NCBI GenBank assembly: GCA_030648435.1
Contig: JAUSHE010000032.1
Span: 1-12,160, forward strand
DNA from: Candidatus Daviesbacteria bacterium
GTDB taxonomy: Bacteria > Patescibacteria > Microgenomatia > Daviesbacterales > UBA10151
DNA: 12,160 bases
Direction of reading: 5' to 3'
The notes under the pieces were generated by a model, which was not told where the DNA came from, made no database searches, and saw only the letters and a program-made list of their open reading frames with translations. Positions 6,762 through 11,998 of this stretch are shown here, one piece after another. Position numbers and translations under genes: made by a program. How positions within the stretch are numbered: position 1 is the stretch's first letter; each line of letters starts with the position of its first letter.

Positions 6762-7413
6762 TTAGTATCCTTTGCAAATGGGCGAGGTCTTTCTTGACTT
6801 CAATTTGTGCGTCAGGAAAATATTTTTGGGCTTCTGTAATTGCTAATTCTCCATGTGTATAATCAATCTCTCCGATAATTAATTTCGACTGCCATTTTTT
6901 TTCTATAATTTGCTGAAATAATTTTCTATAAAGCCCAAAGCCATCTTCTCCGCCGTCTAATGCCACCAGAGGCTCAAAATCCTTTACAGACAGGTCAAGA
7001 TATGGTATCCGGGCGCTTGGAATGTATGGCAAATTGGTGACAATAATGTCAGGAGCCTCAGTTACTTTTTCCAGTAAATCGCTTTGAATAAATTTAATTC
7101 TATCTTCAACTCCATGAAATTTGGCATTTTGTTTAGCAACTCCCAGAGCTTTTTCCGAAACGTCAGTAGCAATAATTTTTACGTTCCCACTTGACGAGTG
7201 GGAAGCTAAACTTATGGCAATGTTGCCGGCCCCGGTTCCGAGATCCAAGATTAGTTTACAGTTTTCAGGTGACAGGTTACAGTATTTTAAAACTTCATCA
7301 ACTAATAGTTCTGTTTCAGGACGGGGAATTAAAACATTAGGAGAAACTTTAAATTTTAGTTTGTAGAATTCAACCCAGCCTTTAATGTATTGAGAGGGTT
7401 TTGATGATGTCAT
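6739..7413 (-). CDS. prmC: PrmC-like peptide chain release factor glutamine methyltransferase, N-terminal domain absent
   Basis: S-adenosylmethionine-dependent methylase that modifies the Gln of the GGQ loop of release factors. YIKGWVEFY (9-17) and VLIPRPETELLVDEVL (27-42) are PrmC signatures; the SAM motif DLGTGAGNIAISLA is at 57-70. The catalytic motif reads NLPY (127-130) instead of the usual NPPY. The ~70-residue N-terminal helical domain of PrmC is absent: 224 residues against about 280. The ATG at 7413 is chosen over a TTG at 7428 because AAGGAG (7420-7425) sits 6 nt upstream of it. The gene overlaps the end of prfA, its substrate, by 32 bp. A palindrome encodes SHSSSGN after the SAM motif. 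Confidence 0.9.
   Translation of the reverse strand: MTSSKPSQYIKGWVEFYKLKFKVSPNVLIPRPETELLVDEVLKYCNLSPENCKLILDLGTGAGNIAISLASHSSSGNVKIIATDVSEKALGVAKQNAKFHGVEDRIKFIQSDLLEKVTEAPDIIVTNLPYIPSARIPYLDLSVKDFEPLVALDGGEDGFGLYRKLFQQIIEKKWQSKLIIGEIDYTHGELAITEAQKYFPDAQIEVKKDLAHLQRILTIFEPNI
7184..7204. repeat. 21-bp palindrome within prmC
   Basis: TTCCCACT (7184-7191) and AGTGGGAA (7197-7204) are perfect 8-nt arms around a 5-nt loop. The core has the form CCCAC-N7-GTGGG (17 nt), the same as at 8097-8113. It is in frame in a surface turn between the SAM-binding motif and the next strand. Confidence 0.65.
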
Positions 7414-8272
7414 CCAGATCTCCTTCAAGTATCCTATCTAAATTATGCCATGATTTGCCTATTCTATGATCTGTGACTCTGTTTTGGGGAAAATTATAAG
7501 TTCTGATTTTTTCATTTCTTTCACCGGTTCCAACCTGCATGGATCTTTGTGTTTCTATGTTCCCGACGTTTTTTTGCTGCTCCTGTTCCCAAAGCTTACT
7601 TCGGAGGAGAGATAAGGCGTTTTCCCTGTTTTGCAGTTGGGACCGCTCAGTCTGGGCAGTCACAGTTATGCCGGTGGGAATATGTTTTAATCGTACGGCA
7701 GTTGACACTTTGTTAACATTTTGTCCTCCGGCCCCTCCGCTTCTGAAAGCTTCAAATTCAATATCACCGGGATTAATAATTACTTGTGTAGCAGTAATTT
7801 CCGGCAGTACGGCTACTGTGGCAGTTGAGGTATGTATCCTTCCTGATGATTCAGTGGTGGGTACTCTTTGTACTCTATGTACACCCGACTCAAACTTTAG
7901 GTTGTTGTAGGCATCTTTACCGAATATCTTGAGTACAAGATTCTTCTTATCCAACTCTTCTATTTTCCAGCCTCTATTTTGAGCAAATCTTGTATACATC
8001 CGGAGTAAATCACCGGCAAAAATTCCTGCTTCATCCCCGCCGGCCGCACTCCGTATTTCAAGAATAGCTATATTGGGGTTAATTCCTGACTCTTTTCCCA
8101 CCTCCGAGGTGGGCTTTGACTCCTCGGAGGTGAGTCTTAATACTTCTTTTTGCTTTTCAAGTTCAGTGATCTCTTCCCTGGCCAACTCAGCCATTTCAGG
8201 ATCGGTAAGCAAAATTTTAACTTCCTCAATGCGTTTGTCTATTTGACTGATTTGTTCCCAGATATAATCCAT
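7382..8272 (-). CDS. prfA: Peptide chain release factor 1 (RF1), shortened domain 1
   Basis: Reads UAA/UAG stop codons and triggers peptide release. The codon-recognition P-x-T motif is PTT at 138-140 in HRVQRVPTTESSGRIHTS (RF2 would have SPF), and the catalytic GGQ is at 182-184. IRSAAGGDEAGIFAGDL and NRVTDHRIG are further hallmarks. At 296 residues it lacks about 55 residues from the N-terminal part of domain 1; ILLTDPEMAELAREE aligns with the second half of that domain. A palindromic insert encodes TSEESKPTSEVG (48-59) in the linker before the core. Its ATG directly abuts the rpmE TAG stop with no Shine-Dalgarno, implying reinitiation. Confidence 0.96.
   Translation of the reverse strand: MDYIWEQISQIDKRIEEVKILLTDPEMAELAREEITELEKQKEVLRLTSEESKPTSEVGKESGINPNIAILEIRSAAGGDEAGIFAGDLLRMYTRFAQNRGWKIEELDKKNLVLKIFGKDAYNNLKFESGVHRVQRVPTTESSGRIHTSTATVAVLPEITATQVIINPGDIEFEAFRSGGAGGQNVNKVSTAVRLKHIPTGITVTAQTERSQLQNRENALSLLRSKLWEQEQQKNVGNIETQRSMQVGTGERNEKIRTYNFPQNRVTDHRIGKSWHNLDRILEGDLDDIIKTLSIH
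7420..7425 (-). promoter_or_regulatory. Shine-Dalgarno that sets the prmC start
   Basis: AAGGAG lies inside the last codons of prfA and 6 nt before the ATG at 7413. It shows that SD-led initiation works in this genome at operon-internal genes and rules out the upstream TTG at 7428. Confidence 0.75.
8097..8134. repeat. Double palindrome in the prfA linker
   Basis: CCCACCTC and GAGGTGGG (8097-8104, 8106-8113) form a CCCAC-N7-GTGGG palindrome. A second palindromic unit, about 8120-8134, follows; CACCTCCGAGG (8099-8109) and CCTCGGAGGTG (8122-8132) are exact inverted copies. In frame, it encodes the low-complexity stretch between RF1 domain 1 and the core. Confidence 0.7.
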
Positions 8273-8599
8273 CTATGAAGGGATTTGTTTTCTTGCCTGC
8301 ATTAGGAGATCTTTAAGACTTGGCCTGTCTTTTGTCTTGTTTTCTACTCTGGATTTTCTGGCTTCCAGAATTTTCTTCCGCTCTTCCTGCTTGATCTTAG
8401 AACTCTCGGTTTTTTTGATAAATCTGTCGACCTGGCCTAAAGTATCAACAAATTTTTGAGTGCCTGTAAAAAAAGGATGACATTTATTGCAGATTTCCAC
8501 ACGGATCGCCGGCATTGATGAGCCGGTAGTAAAAGTATTGCCGCATGCACAGGTTACGGTTGCCTCAGCATGCCACACTGGATGAATATTAGCTTTCAT
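8273..8599 (-). CDS. rpmE: 50S ribosomal protein bL31 with C-terminal extension
   Basis: Large-subunit protein at the subunit bridge. MKANIHPVWHAEATVTCACG and ICNKCHPFFTGTQKFVDT are textbook bL31; C17, C19, C37 and C40 would bind zinc. The 108-residue product is about 40 longer than usual, with a Lys/Glu-rich, probably helical tail (residues ~65-108). The ATG at 8599 is used although the frame is open up to 8701, because the extra N-terminus matches nothing in bL31 and an extended -10 promoter lies just upstream of 8599. First gene of rpmE-prfA-prmC. Confidence 0.95.
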   Translation of the reverse strand: MKANIHPVWHAEATVTCACGNTFTTGSSMPAIRVEICNKCHPFFTGTQKFVDTLGQVDRFIKKTESSKIKQEERKKILEARKSRVENKTKDRPSLKDLLMQARKQIPS

Positions 8600-8607
8600 A
8601 AGAGCAT

Positions 8608-8636
8608 AGTATAGCAAAAAAACGGAAGAGAGTCGA
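8608..8636 (-). promoter_or_regulatory. Promoter of rpmE-prfA-prmC, leaderless geometry
   Basis: On the - strand, TGC-TATACT is an extended -10 (TATACT at 8608-8613), with a partial -35 TCGACT (4/6) at 8631-8636 and a 17-bp spacer. The -10 ends 8 nt before the ATG at 8599. No Shine-Dalgarno. Confidence 0.65.
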
Positions 8637-8658
8637 GAATTAATTTGTGGTGGCATTA

Positions 8659-8690
8659 GATAGTTACTACACGCGAAGCGTGGAACTATC
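8659..8690. repeat. Hairpin between the EamA gene and rpmE
   Basis: GATAGTT/AACTATC (7 bp) closes an inner CACGC/GCGTG stem with a 3-nt loop. It is not followed by a T-run on either strand, so a classic intrinsic terminator is unlikely. It may be a palindromic repeat, an RNA 3'-end stabiliser or an operator upstream of the rpmE promoter. Confidence 0.55.
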
Positions 8691-8692
8691 GC

Positions 8693-8724
8693 AAGATTCA
8701 TAAGCGATGAGCTTTATGAATCTT
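8693..8724. repeat. Perfect 11-bp inverted repeat spanning the EamA stop codon
   Basis: AAGATTCATAA (8693-8703) and TTATGAATCTT (8714-8724) are exact reverse complements around a 10-nt loop. The repeat contains the stop codon and last codons of the EamA gene and is followed immediately by the 8659-8690 hairpin. No T-run. Confidence 0.65.
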
Positions 8725-9636
8725 ATGGTGTGCCTCTTTTGCCAAGGTTCCCAGAAAAGCTCCTATGGTAATTAAGACACCACCGATGACAAATGAAGTA
8801 GATATCCGCTCTCCCAGGACAATAACAGCTAAAGTTGTGGCTACAAAAGGCTCAATGTATTGGAAAAGATCAGCTGTGGTGACAGATGTTTTTGAAAGGC
8901 CCCATTCAAAAAGAAAATATGCCGAAATAGAAGAAAGTAGAGTCATAAAAGTTAGGCCCAACAGGCCCAAGATTGTAACTTCTGAAATCCAGTCGGGATT
9001 TTGAAAATATTCAATACCAGCCGGAATTGCAAAAGTAACAGTTCCAACCAAAAAAGCAATGGCTGTAATAATGAGAAAAGAATAATCTTTTAATATCTTT
9101 TTGGAAACAATGGCCCCGATTACCCAGGAAAAAGAAGCCAAAATTATCAAAATATTGCCGGTCATAATCTGACTGGAAATTCCCCCTGTAAAAAGTTGAG
9201 GAATGCCTACAATTATTAATGCTCCCAACAGCCCTACTGCAATTCCCAAGAGATTAAAAATAAAGACTTTTTCTTTTAAAATCCACCAGCCAAGTAGTAC
9301 CGATAACATGGGAATACTTAAAGTCAGCATGGAAGCGTTAATGGCTGTAGTTCTTTTTATCCCCTCAAAGAAAAAAGCGATATTTAATGTAATTATAAGA
9401 ATACCGATAATAAGTAATTTGGGCAGATCTTTTTTATCTATCTTAATTTTTTTCGTTTCAGCTATAAAAAATGGCGCTAAAAGAAGCGAGGCCAGGGCAA
9501 ACCGCAAAAAAGCCAAACTCATGGGTGGAAATTCCTGCAAGGTAATTTTTGCAACTACAAAATTAGCGCCCCAGATTAAATGGGCAATTATTAAAGCCAA
9601 ATACGGCCAGGGTTTAGTTAGTAATTGTGACGACAT
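8698..9636 (-). CDS. EamA/DMT-family transporter (10 TM)
   Basis: Inner-membrane drug/metabolite transporter superfamily protein. 312 residues with two EamA repeats: first about residues 10-142 (LALIIAHLIWGANFVVAK, FLRFALASLLLAPFF, GILIITLNIAFFFEG, LGWWILKE), second about 158-298 (ILIILASFSWVIGAIVSKKIL, LLSSISAYFLFEWGLSKT, PFVATTLAVIVLGE). Ten hydrophobic segments are visible. Substrate unknown; relatives export amino acids or metabolites. The ATG at 9634-9636 directly follows the hisS TAG stop, so it is co-transcribed and coupled with hisS. An amino-acid-related substrate would fit the neighbourhood but is only inferred. The C-terminus KEAHHKIHKAHRL is His/Lys-rich and partly encoded by the inverted repeat. 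Confidence 0.92.
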   Translation of the reverse strand: MSSQLLTKPWPYLALIIAHLIWGANFVVAKITLQEFPPMSLAFLRFALASLLLAPFFIAETKKIKIDKKDLPKLLIIGILIITLNIAFFFEGIKRTTAINASMLTLSIPMLSVLLGWWILKEKVFIFNLLGIAVGLLGALIIVGIPQLFTGGISSQIMTGNILIILASFSWVIGAIVSKKILKDYSFLIITAIAFLVGTVTFAIPAGIEYFQNPDWISEVTILGLLGLTFMTLLSSISAYFLFEWGLSKTSVTTADLFQYIEPFVATTLAVIVLGERISTSFVIGGVLITIGAFLGTLAKEAHHKIHKAHRL

Positions 9637-10539
9637 CTAATTTAAGGTTTCGATCAAACGATCTAAGCCAAAAGAAAAACCAACGGCCGGAATTTCTTTT
9701 TTGGAAAAAGAACCGATTAAATTATCGTATCTGCCTCCGGCACCAATACTAAGTGATTTTGGGTCAGAATTTGATTTAAGTTCAAAAATCGAACCGGTGT
9801 AATAATCAAGACCGCGGGCAAGAGTAGAGTCGTACATAAAATCCTGATTTTCTACGAGTCCTTTTTCTTTTAATTTTGCGAAAAGAGGTTCCAGTGCTTC
9901 CTTCTTTTTTGTGTCAGACATCTCGGATTTGAATCTTTCAATTTCTTCTTTTGAAAATCCTTTACCCAAGATTTCCTGATCTACACCATCTTGACCTATT
10001 TTAGATAATTTATCATAGGCACGGATAACATCAATTGGAATTGTAGAAAAATTCTTCCTGTCATTTATCAACATAATTGCCTGGTTCATGCCCAGTTTTT
10101 TGGTAACAGCAATAACTGCTGCTATAACATTTGCATCATCTTCTATATCTGAAGACCCGACTGTATCAAAATCAAATTGGGTAAATTCTCTCCATCTGCC
10201 TTTTTGTGGATTTTCGCCTCGGAAAACCTGACCTATTTGATAACGCCTGAATGGCATTGGGGGATTGTATGTTGCTACGTATCTGGCTAATGGGACTGTT
10301 AAATCATACCGCAGGGCAAGTTCTCTGCCGCCTCTGTCTGTAAATTTATAAATGAGTCTTTCCTCCTCTCCATATTTGCCTGTTAGCGTTTCGGCAAATT
10401 CGATTGTCGGTGTTTCTATCGGCTCAAAGCCACTTTCTTCCAAAACGCTGACAATTTGATTAATTGTCTCACGCCTTCTTTTGGCCAGATCCGGCTTAAT
10501 GTCCCTAAAACCTTTTGGTGTCGGCGGCGCTTTAATCAT
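9637..10539 (-). CDS. hisS: Histidyl-tRNA synthetase catalytic core without anticodon-binding domain
   Basis: Class II synthetase-like protein. Motif 1 region at 37-47 (GFEPIETPTIE), motif 2 at 106-119 (FRGENPQKGRWREF), the histidine-specific LARGLDYYTG at 240-249 with catalytic R242, GGRYDNLI and motif 3 at 284-295 (PAVGFSFGLDRL) are all intact. The chain ends at residue 300, just after motif 3; the usual ~100-residue anticodon-binding domain is missing, and the next gene starts at the very next base, so no frameshifted remainder exists. Known HisRS enzymes have about 420 residues. The ABD-less form raises the alternative of HisZ, the HisG partner, since hisG lies upstream; the retained Arg in ARGLDYYTG and a full motif 2 favour true HisRS. 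It has its own promoter. Confidence 0.88.
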   Translation of the reverse strand: MIKAPPTPKGFRDIKPDLAKRRRETINQIVSVLEESGFEPIETPTIEFAETLTGKYGEEERLIYKFTDRGGRELALRYDLTVPLARYVATYNPPMPFRRYQIGQVFRGENPQKGRWREFTQFDFDTVGSSDIEDDANVIAAVIAVTKKLGMNQAIMLINDRKNFSTIPIDVIRAYDKLSKIGQDGVDQEILGKGFSKEEIERFKSEMSDTKKKEALEPLFAKLKEKGLVENQDFMYDSTLARGLDYYTGSIFELKSNSDPKSLSIGAGGRYDNLIGSFSKKEIPAVGFSFGLDRLIETLN

Positions 10540-10547
10540 ATTTCTTT

Positions 10548-10575
10548 ATTATACCTTTTCTCTAATTAGTATCAA
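10548..10575 (-). promoter_or_regulatory. Strong promoter of hisS, leaderless geometry
   Basis: TTGATA (10570-10575, 5/6) and a perfect TATAAT (10548-10553) with a 16-bp spacer on the - strand. The -10 box ends 8 nt before the ATG at 10539. No Shine-Dalgarno. hisS-eamA can therefore be expressed independently of hisG and its T-box. Confidence 0.78.
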
Positions 10576-10586
10576 TCTCATGAGTT

Positions 10587-10646
10587 AAATGGCAGGGAAG
10601 GGGTGCACTCCCTTCTTCCGTTATCGGAAAACGGTGCCTGCCATTT
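10587..10646 (-). repeat. 60-nt three-way-junction-like palindromic element between hisG and hisS
   Basis: Perfect 10-bp outer arms AAATGGCAGG (10587-10596) and CCTGCCATTT (10637-10646) enclose two inner hairpins: GAAGGG/CCCTTC (10597-10615) and TTCCG-TTAT-CGGAA (10616-10629). The outer arm begins right at the hisG stop. There is no T-run, so it is not a standard terminator. It could be a mobile palindromic repeat, an RNA-processing or stabilising element, or a structured RNA. Strand is given for the transcript that would contain it. Confidence 0.6.
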
Positions 10647-11497
10647 TACCTATATCGTAAGATACCTTCCAGTTGCGATTTAACGAATCTATTATAATCG
10701 TTCATTTTTTTGATGGCATCGGGGTTATTTCTCCGCAATAAGGTTGCGAATATTCTATCCCTTAACTCGTCAACGAATCGATTAGATCCCTTTTGATTTG
10801 ACCCATCTGTCACTAAAACTGCTTCGGATTCTAGTATGGTTAAAATTTCTTTTAACCCATTTTCTTGCAGCGTGCTTCCTGTTTCAACAATGTCACAGAC
10901 AGAATCTGCAATACCCAAAGAGGGAGCAACTTCTACAGAGCCGTTAAGCTGTCTTAGCGTATATGAAGTATTTCTATCGTCTGGCCCATTATCCAGATCA
11001 TAAAACATGCGGGATACGAGATTTGGATAGCTCGTAGCAATTGTAAATCCTTCGAATTGTTCCAATGCATATTTCCAAACAAGGTTTTTATATTTTCCCT
11101 GTTTTTCAAATTCTTGTTCGGATACCATGTCTTTATCTAGAGGCGCAGCTAGCATTAAACGGCAGCGACCAATACCTAGTTTAAGCAATATCTGAGCTCC
11201 TGTCTTAAGTTTCCACTCTTGACCCCAATCAGATCGGCTTAATGCTTCGAGATTATATTCCTCAACTGTATCTAATCCAGCAATACCAATTGGAATTTCT
11301 CCAACAGCCACCATACGAACAATATCTTTTGGTCGCATAAAAGCAACAGTAAAATCGCCCAGTTTGGGATCAGTTATCTTAGTTGATAGTTGTCTTCCAG
11401 ATATATCAAGTTCGATGCCGGAATCTGATAATAACTCCAGAGTTTCCCTTTTTAGTCTCTCCTTGCTAGGAATAGCAAATATATTTTCTTTAATCAT
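10646..11497 (-). CDS. hisG: ATP phosphoribosyltransferase (HisG)
   Basis: Catalyses the first step of histidine synthesis, ATP + PRPP to phosphoribosyl-ATP. The family signature is at 186-210 (GSVEVAPSLGIADSVCDIVETGSTL), including the PRPP-binding loop; the N-terminus (FAIPSKERLKRETLELL) and GIAGLDTVEE also fit. At 283 residues it is longer than short-form HisG (~210), but the extra residues appear as inserts in the middle (around 85-150) and the tail after residue ~270 is brief, so the C-terminal regulatory domain of long-form HisG is not evident. A strong Shine-Dalgarno and a T-box leader precede it. No other his biosynthesis gene is in the window. Identity is secure; the regulation class is uncertain. 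Confidence 0.93.
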   Translation of the reverse strand: MIKENIFAIPSKERLKRETLELLSDSGIELDISGRQLSTKITDPKLGDFTVAFMRPKDIVRMVAVGEIPIGIAGLDTVEEYNLEALSRSDWGQEWKLKTGAQILLKLGIGRCRLMLAAPLDKDMVSEQEFEKQGKYKNLVWKYALEQFEGFTIATSYPNLVSRMFYDLDNGPDDRNTSYTLRQLNGSVEVAPSLGIADSVCDIVETGSTLQENGLKEILTILESEAVLVTDGSNQKGSNRFVDELRDRIFATLLRRNNPDAIKKMNDYNRFVKSQLEGILRYR

Positions 11498-11503
11498 AAT
11501 TTC

Positions 11504-11514
11504 TCACCTCCTTT
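11504..11514 (-). promoter_or_regulatory. Full Shine-Dalgarno of hisG
   Basis: AAAGGAGGTGA is a near-complete anti-16S match ending 6 nt before the ATG at 11497. Its strength contrasts with the SD-less starts of the promoter-proximal genes. Confidence 0.88.
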
Positions 11515-11529
11515 CAAAATTTTTTCCAT

Positions 11530-11588
11530 AAAAAAAACCTCCCGTTCGCTGTCCACTACAAAAATATAGTGAACAAGGAACGAGAGGT
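11530..11588 (-). terminator. Second, strong intrinsic terminator in the hisG leader
   Basis: ACCTCTCGTTC (11578-11588) pairs with GAACGGGAGGT (11537-11547) with one G-U, and GTTCACTA pairs with TAGTGGAC inside it. A run of eight T follows (11530-11537). It lies between the T-box and the hisG Shine-Dalgarno, so hisG expression needs read-through of it. Its 3' half resembles the T-box/terminator segment about 100 nt upstream. Confidence 0.85.
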
Positions 11589-11631
11589 AAACCTACGATT
11601 GCACCCTTGGGGTGTAAACGTCACTTCCATT

Positions 11632-11653
11632 AAAAAAGGACCTCCCGCGGTCC
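11632..11653 (-). terminator. T-box terminator hairpin
   Basis: GGACC (11649-11653) and GGTCC (11638-11642) form a short GC-rich stem with a 6-nt loop, followed by six T. It is mutually exclusive with the antiterminator AAGGA/TCCTT, which uses the same downstream strand. Confidence 0.75.
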
Positions 11654-11820
11654 CATCCTTAGTTCTTAAGAAGAATTACTTCTCAAGCTCTTGGTCCGGC
11701 TCAAGTCTTGCGACTGACAGCGGTTGATATTCTTTGTACAGCTATATCTTTCTGTAGAGTATTTGGCTCTCAGCTTTAGGATCGTGACTCCTATGCAAAC
11801 GCTTTTAAATATTTAGTTGT
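11632..11820 (-). ncRNA. T-box riboswitch leader of hisG, probably tRNA-His responsive
   Basis: The T-box core AACTAAGGATGGGACCGCGG closely matches the consensus AACTAGGGTGGNACCGCGG. The antiterminator would be AAGGA (11656-11660) paired with TCCTT (11636-11640), leaving the 7-nt bulge TGGGACC (11649-11655). UGGG pairs with an acceptor end CCCA, i.e. discriminator C73, nearly exclusive to tRNA-His. Upstream are stem III (CTTGAGAAG/CTTCTTAAG, 11665-11687), a GCAA-capped hairpin (11704-11716), and a long domain closed by AGCGTTTG (11796-11803) with CAACCGCT (11719-11726), one mismatch. The specifier is unclear: CAC (His) is in the 7-nt loop of TAGGA...TCCTA (11777-11793), while the canonical GAA-N-codon position reads AUC (11726-11728). 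Transcript start is inferred from the promoter. Confidence 0.85.
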
Positions 11821-11826
11821 AAATAT

Positions 11827-11854
11827 AGTATACCACAAAAAATAATATTGTCAA
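11827..11854 (-). promoter_or_regulatory. Strong promoter of the hisG leader
   Basis: Consensus TTGACA (11849-11854) and TATACT (11827-11832) with a 16-bp spacer and a TGG extension of the -10. Predicted transcript start is near 11820, about 320 nt upstream of hisG, so this mRNA is long-leadered, unlike its neighbours. Confidence 0.85.
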
Positions 11855-11873
11855 ATATTGCTATAGGGTATCG

Positions 11874-11937
11874 GGTAACCTATCCATTACTGCCTATAAA
11901 CAAATGTCAAATTAAGCGTGTACGGTTATGGGTTACC
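11874..11937. repeat. Inverted repeat GGTAACC ... GGTTACC in the divergent region
   Basis: Exact 7-nt arms at 11874-11880 and 11931-11937, 50 nt apart, upstream of the hisG promoter. Could be chance, an operator pair or the edges of an old insertion. Confidence 0.35.
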
Positions 11938-11947
11938 GCAGGCCTGC
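11938..11947. repeat. GCAGGCCTGC palindrome
   Basis: Perfect 10-bp palindrome followed by CCGCC. It contains the CCTGCCCG string seen at the edge of the elements in ssb and the small TM gene, so it may be a degenerate copy of that family. Confidence 0.4.
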
Positions 11948-11973
11948 CCGCCTCTGGAGGGTGCCAATATCAA

Positions 11974-11990
11974 TCCACCCCAAGGGTGGA
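11974..11990. repeat. 17-bp hairpin in the divergent region
   Basis: TCCACCC (11974-11980) and GGGTGGA (11984-11990) flank CAA. The shorter related palindrome CACCC-TTG-GGGTG lies at 11602-11614 in the hisG leader. No T-run follows. Confidence 0.55.
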
Positions 11991-11998
11991 CACAAGAG

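Noticed and set aside
8600..8701. 34-residue N-terminal extension of bL31
   Set aside because: The extension covers the promoter and a hairpin and matches nothing in bL31; MKANIHP is the normal start.
9637..10539. Calling the ABD-less protein HisZ outright
   Set aside because: The catalytic Arg in ARGLDYYTG and all of motif 2 are retained, and it has its own promoter; HisZ is kept only as an alternative.
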